The position numbers and the translations under genes were made by a program. The notes beneath the pieces were generated by a model. It saw only the letters and a program-made list of their open reading frames with translations, searched no databases and was not told where the DNA came from. This document shows, piece after piece, positions 23,696-26,499 of a stretch of 26,499 nucleotides of DNA. Source of the DNA: Anaerolineae bacterium (GTDB lineage Bacteria; Chloroflexota; Anaerolineae; 4572-78; J111); the NCBI GenBank assembly GCA_023382535.1, contig JAHDWA010000097.1, positions 1 to 26,499 on the forward strand, read 5' to 3'. The number at the start of each line of letters is the position of its first letter. The stretch's first letter is position 1.

Positions 23696-24721
23696 TTACC
23701 CAATCAATTCTTTCAAATGGTCCGGATGGCCCAAAATAATGTTGGCCTTAACAGCTTCGAACTCAGCCCGCAGGACTTCTTTATCGGGTGCGCCGGCCAG
23801 GCAGGCAATGGCGGTGAAAGGCACAGTTTCGTTAGCGGCTCGGGCGGCAGCGACATCGCTGGGATTTGCGCCAATGTAGGCGCTGCGGGCCGGTGTCGGC
23901 TGCAAACAGCGGGCGGCTTCCAGCAGCGCCCACGGGTCGGGCAAGGGCTTGGCGCCGGCCTCGTTAATCTCGTCCAGAGTCACTACAGTTTGAAAGTAGG
24001 ATTCTATCTCCGTGGTCTTGAGAGTGTGTTCGACCTCCAGGCGGGGGCGGTTTGAGACCACTGCCAAACCCAGCTTACGCTTTAGATGTCCCAGGACCTC
24101 TCGTTTGATCAGGCGCGACTCCTGTTCCAGGTAGCCGGTGCTTTGCACTACCACCGCCGGCTGCTGGTAAACGCGCTCAAATAAATCTGCGCCCAGATAC
24201 AGCTCTTGAAAAATCCGGTTGACCAGGTTCGTTTTGGTCACATTGCCGCTGGCGACCAGCAGATGACGGTTCACCTTGGGCAGGGCGACATTAGCTCCTT
24301 CCAGACCCCCTCCGGCGGCGGCAATAGCGCGAGCCACTTGCGGAATGTTTTTCTGTTCACGCAACTGCTCCAGGCTGATCTTCAGTCGCCCACCAGCCAC
24401 TTGCAGGTAGGCAATCAGGGCCGGCACATGTAACCTCGATGGAAAAGTTGGCACCGGCACCGGCGGCAGCATTTCGACAAAATACATCACCACGGCGGTT
24501 GCTAGATCCCAGTAATTGGTAAAGCGGCCGATCTTCTGTAACAGGCTGACCTCTTCGGCGGTGAGGAGAGGCTCTTTTGCCGGCGGCAGCCCGATCGCCT
24601 GTTCCAGGTAAAGCTGAACTGTTTGGCGGACAACCTGGCGGTAAGAAGCGCTGACATCCACCAGCACGTCGTCAATTGAGAAAATCATTGCATCAATATT
24701 AAGCCTGGATTTGGTACTCAT
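23696..24721 (-). CDS. HAD-fold protein with degenerate catalytic motifs
   Basis: The protein has 341 aa. It resembles the HAD subfamily IA proteins found near hisB/hisC and sometimes proposed as histidinol-phosphate phosphatases. Motif I should read DxDGVLVD but reads S15-I-D17-D-V-L-V-D: the nucleophilic Asp is Ser. Motif II VVSN (221-224) and the motif III lysine K258 (AGAKPLPDP) are kept. Motif IV reads G284-A-N-P-S-D289, so its first Asp is lost. A large insert, roughly residues 50-200, forms an alpha-helical cap. The start ATG overlaps the hisC stop (ATGA); the frame continues upstream into hisC but without support. I infer a pseudo-phosphatase or an altered activity, and a working phosphatase should not be assumed. 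Confidence 0.8.
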   Translation of the reverse strand: MSTKSRLNIDAMIFSIDDVLVDVSASYRQVVRQTVQLYLEQAIGLPPAKEPLLTAEEVSLLQKIGRFTNYWDLATAVVMYFVEMLPPVPVPTFPSRLHVPALIAYLQVAGGRLKISLEQLREQKNIPQVARAIAAAGGGLEGANVALPKVNRHLLVASGNVTKTNLVNRIFQELYLGADLFERVYQQPAVVVQSTGYLEQESRLIKREVLGHLKRKLGLAVVSNRPRLEVEHTLKTTEIESYFQTVVTLDEINEAGAKPLPDPWALLEAARCLQPTPARSAYIGANPSDVAAARAANETVPFTAIACLAGAPDKEVLRAEFEAVKANIILGHPDHLKELIG

Positions 24722-25848
24722 AGCTGCCTCAAGACTTCGACCAGCCGGGCCATCTGGGCCGGGGTACCAATGCTGAAACGCAGGCAGTCGTTTAGGCCGG
24801 TTGAGTTGTAGTAGCGCACCAAAATACCATGTTCCACCAACTGCTGCTTGATCTCCGCTGCCGAGCGACCCATCACCCGGCACAGCACGAAGTTCGCCTG
24901 GCTGGGATAAGGGTGCAGCCAGGTAAACTCGTCCAGCACCTCATAAAATTCCTGGCGCTGCCCGATCAGTTGGGCGACCCGCCCCAGCAGCCGCTCGCGG
25001 TCGGCCAGGGAAACCTGAGCGGCGAGCTGACCGGCAACGGGAACATTATAAGGCTGCTTGATCTGCCACAAATATTTGATGATCTCCAAGGGAAAAGCGC
25101 CGTAGCCAATCCGCAGCCCGGCCAGTCCGGCCCATTTGCTGAAGGTGCGCAGTACAACCAAATTGGGGTATTCCCGCACCCACTGTATCCGGCTCGCCAC
25201 TCCGGCGGAAGCAGTAGCAAATTCGATGTAAGCCTCGTCAAGTATCACGATCGTTGGGAGAGCCAGCAACCGTTTCAAGTCCGCATCGTTGAGCAGCGAG
25301 CCGTCCGGGTTGTTCGGGGAGGTAACGAAGATGAGTTTGATCCCTCCCTGCCCCTCCCTTTGAGGGGAGAGAGTAAACAAAGCCTCAATCTGGCCAATAT
25401 CAATCGAAAAATCATCCTGCCGCCAGACATTGATCAGCCTGGCTCCATTGACGTCGGCGTCAAAAGCGTACATGCCAAACGTGGGCGGGCAATTGATGAC
25501 GGCATCGCCCGGCTCGATGAAGAGGCGCATGGTCAGGTCAATCAGCTCATCTGCCCCCAGCCCGACCAGCAAATAATCGGCGGAGAGGCCCGTGTAATCG
25601 GCCAAAGCGGCCCGCAGCTCGCGGCTCTCCGGGTCGGGGTAGATGTGCAGATAAGGCGCTTCGGCCAGCGCCTGGGCTACCAGCGGTGAGGAGCCATAGG
25701 GGTTTTCGTTGGCATCCAGCTTGATGATCTCTTCTGGCCGGCGGCCCAACTGCTGCGACAGCACCTCAAAGGGCAGAATAGGGGTATATGGTTTGAGTGT
25801 CGCCAGATTCGAGCGGATGAGCGAGTCGATTTTGAAACCGGAGATCAA
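24718..25848 (-). CDS. hisC: Histidinol-phosphate aminotransferase HisC
   Basis: HisC is a PLP enzyme making histidinol phosphate from imidazole acetol phosphate and glutamate. The protein has 376 aa. It shows the N-terminal LIRSNLATLKPYTP and LDANENPYG, then VTSPNNPDGS, DEAYIEF and the PLP lysine K238 in TFSKWAGLAGLRIGYG. The start is TTG 25848: AGAGG lies 8 nt upstream, the codon overlaps the GNAT stop (TTGA), and no ATG occurs before the conserved core. Between the usual IxQIEALF and the IKLIFVTSPNNP strand there is an extra TLSPQREGQGG encoded by a palindromic repeat. It lies before the cofactor-binding region and probably forms a surface loop. Confidence 0.96.
   Translation of the reverse strand: MISGFKIDSLIRSNLATLKPYTPILPFEVLSQQLGRRPEEIIKLDANENPYGSSPLVAQALAEAPYLHIYPDPESRELRAALADYTGLSADYLLVGLGADELIDLTMRLFIEPGDAVINCPPTFGMYAFDADVNGARLINVWRQDDFSIDIGQIEALFTLSPQREGQGGIKLIFVTSPNNPDGSLLNDADLKRLLALPTIVILDEAYIEFATASAGVASRIQWVREYPNLVVLRTFSKWAGLAGLRIGYGAFPLEIIKYLWQIKQPYNVPVAGQLAAQVSLADRERLLGRVAQLIGQRQEFYEVLDEFTWLHPYPSQANFVLCRVMGRSAAEIKQQLVEHGILVRYYNSTGLNDCLRFSIGTPAQMARLVEVLRQL
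25341..25374. repeat. Repeat element inserted in frame inside hisC
   Basis: TCCCTCCCTGCCCCTCCC words and a perfect CCCCTC-CCTTT-GAGGGG hairpin (25351-25367) sit in the hisC reading frame and encode about 11 extra residues (TLSPQREGQGG). The sequence type matches the intergenic C-rich palindrome at 23017-23081. Confidence 0.8.
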
Positions 25849-26156
25849 GGGGAAAACCTCTGATCGCGGAAGCGGCCCTGCTCCGATTTGCGCACATAAG
25901 TCTCCTCAATCCAGGTAAAGTAACCGCCGTAATCCAGGCTGAAGCCGCGGCACATGATCATATAGCCGATCACATGATTGTGGTTGTCGGCGATCAAGTG
26001 GGCTTCCCCGGCCTGCGGGTCGCACAGCAGCGTATGAATCGCCGCCTCGGTTTTGGCCCACTCGCCCGGAGGCGCTTCGGTTTCCTGCTCAAATGACTCG
26101 CGCATAAGAGCTAACAGGGCCGGTTCATCTTGGGGGGTAGCTTGTCGTATTTTCAT
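25845..26156 (-). CDS. C-terminally truncated GNAT acetyltransferase
   Basis: The 103-aa protein starts like a GNAT N-acetyltransferase: [22 protein letters not shown], then [19 protein letters not shown] and [16 protein letters not shown]. In GNAT enzymes the last segment leads straight into the acetyl-CoA motif (Q/R)xxGx(G/A). Here it reads [12 protein letters not shown] and stops, so the CoA-binding helix and last strands are missing (family length is about 150 aa). Its ATG overlaps the hisD stop and its stop overlaps the hisC TTG, so translation through it couples hisD to hisC. It may survive only as a coupling or structural remnant. Confidence 0.7.
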   Translation of the reverse strand: MKIRQATPQDEPALLALMRESFEQETEAPPGEWAKTEAAIHTLLCDPQAGEAHLIADNHNHVIGYMIMCRGFSLDYGGYFTWIEETYVRKSEQGRFRDQRFSP

Positions 26157-26499
26157 CCTCGTCTCCTCACTGCGGCTGCGTGGGCATCGAGACCTTCGGC
26201 CTCGGCCAGGATTTGGGCAGCCGGGCTGATGGCAGCGGCTTCGGCAGCGTCCAAACCAAAGACACTAATGATCTTGGTGAAATCACGAATACTCAGGGGG
26301 CTGGCAAAACGGGCCGTGCCCAGCGTTGGCATGACGTGGGTCGGGCCGGCGGTGTAATCGCCCAGCACTTCGTAAGCATGTTCGCCCAAAAAGACGCCCC
26401 CGGCGTGTTTCACCCGGCCCAGCAGCGCCCACGGCGCTTCCACGTGCAGGCACAAGTGTTCGGGGGCGTAGAGATTGCCCAACTCGACCGCTTCTGCCA
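26153..26499 (-). CDS. hisD: Histidinol dehydrogenase HisD, C-terminal part (cut by window edge)
   Basis: This is the last 115 codons of HisD, which oxidises histidinol to histidine in two NAD-dependent steps. The frame is open to the right edge ([15 protein letters not shown] is the normal context), so the start lies outside the window. Recognisable parts are [11 protein letters not shown], the [26 protein letters not shown] segment and [14 protein letters not shown]. The stop overlaps the GNAT start (ATGA). It is the first his gene seen in the window, and hisG may lie further upstream. Confidence 0.95.
   Translation of the reverse strand, partial: AEAVELGNLYAPEHLCLHVEAPWALLGRVKHAGGVFLGEHAYEVLGDYTAGPTHVMPTLGTARFASPLSIRDFTKIISVFGLDAAEAAAISPAAQILAEAEGLDAHAAAVRRRG

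Noticed and set aside
23696..24721. Calling the HAD protein histidinol-phosphate phosphatase
   Set aside because: Motif I lacks the nucleophilic Asp and motif IV its first Asp. Position in the operon alone is not enough.

Overview
The window looks like chromosomal DNA of a Chloroflexota bacterium, probably near Anaerolineae. This is an inference from style, not a database match. The clues are a many-PAS soluble histidine kinase, membrane proteins with long Thr/Pro linkers, a short helical domain in front of a receiver-like domain that I associate with that phylum, moderately high GC, and abundant short-period palindromic repeats between genes. I see no tRNA, rRNA, CRISPR array, transposase or phage gene.

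Layout. Positions 1-6500 are on the plus strand: mutS, then an orphan histidine kinase with GAF and five PAS domains. Each has a well-formed sigma70-type promoter with an extended -10 (TGCTATACT). An intrinsic terminator follows the kinase. Everything from 6661 to the right edge is on the minus strand. Read in transcription order, from right to left, the units are: (i) a histidine operon, hisD(partial)-truncated GNAT-hisC-HAD-like-hisB-hisH-hisA-TrpF-like-hisF-hisI-SDR-purA-hisE; (ii) a three-gene operon of a receiver-like protein and two membrane-anchored DUF4230 proteins, with a canonical promoter overlapped by a perfect inverted repeat; (iii) purH; (iv) the stress/sporulation-associated trio prkA-yhbH(DUF444)-spoVR behind a long structured leader, followed by a 179-aa unknown protein and a FmdB-type zinc-ribbon protein.

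The histidine cluster encodes almost the whole pathway. hisG is not in the window, and histidinol-phosphate phosphatase has no convincing gene. The HAD protein sitting where that phosphatase would be expected lacks the nucleophilic aspartate. The TrpF-like protein between hisA and hisF lacks the catalytic cysteine. The GNAT protein stops at its acetyl-CoA-binding motif. So three passenger proteins of this operon look catalytically altered. purA and purH tie the region to purine synthesis, which histidine synthesis feeds through AICAR.

The most unusual feature is a genome-wide-looking family of 7-8 bp tandem 'words', often folding into hairpins, in nearly every larger gene gap. These arrays repeatedly supply stop codons (prkA, purA, hisH, hisA, hisF). 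One junction array also supplies the hisI start codon, and a separate palindromic repeat encodes the HisI N-terminus. Two more copies sit in frame inside mutS and hisC.
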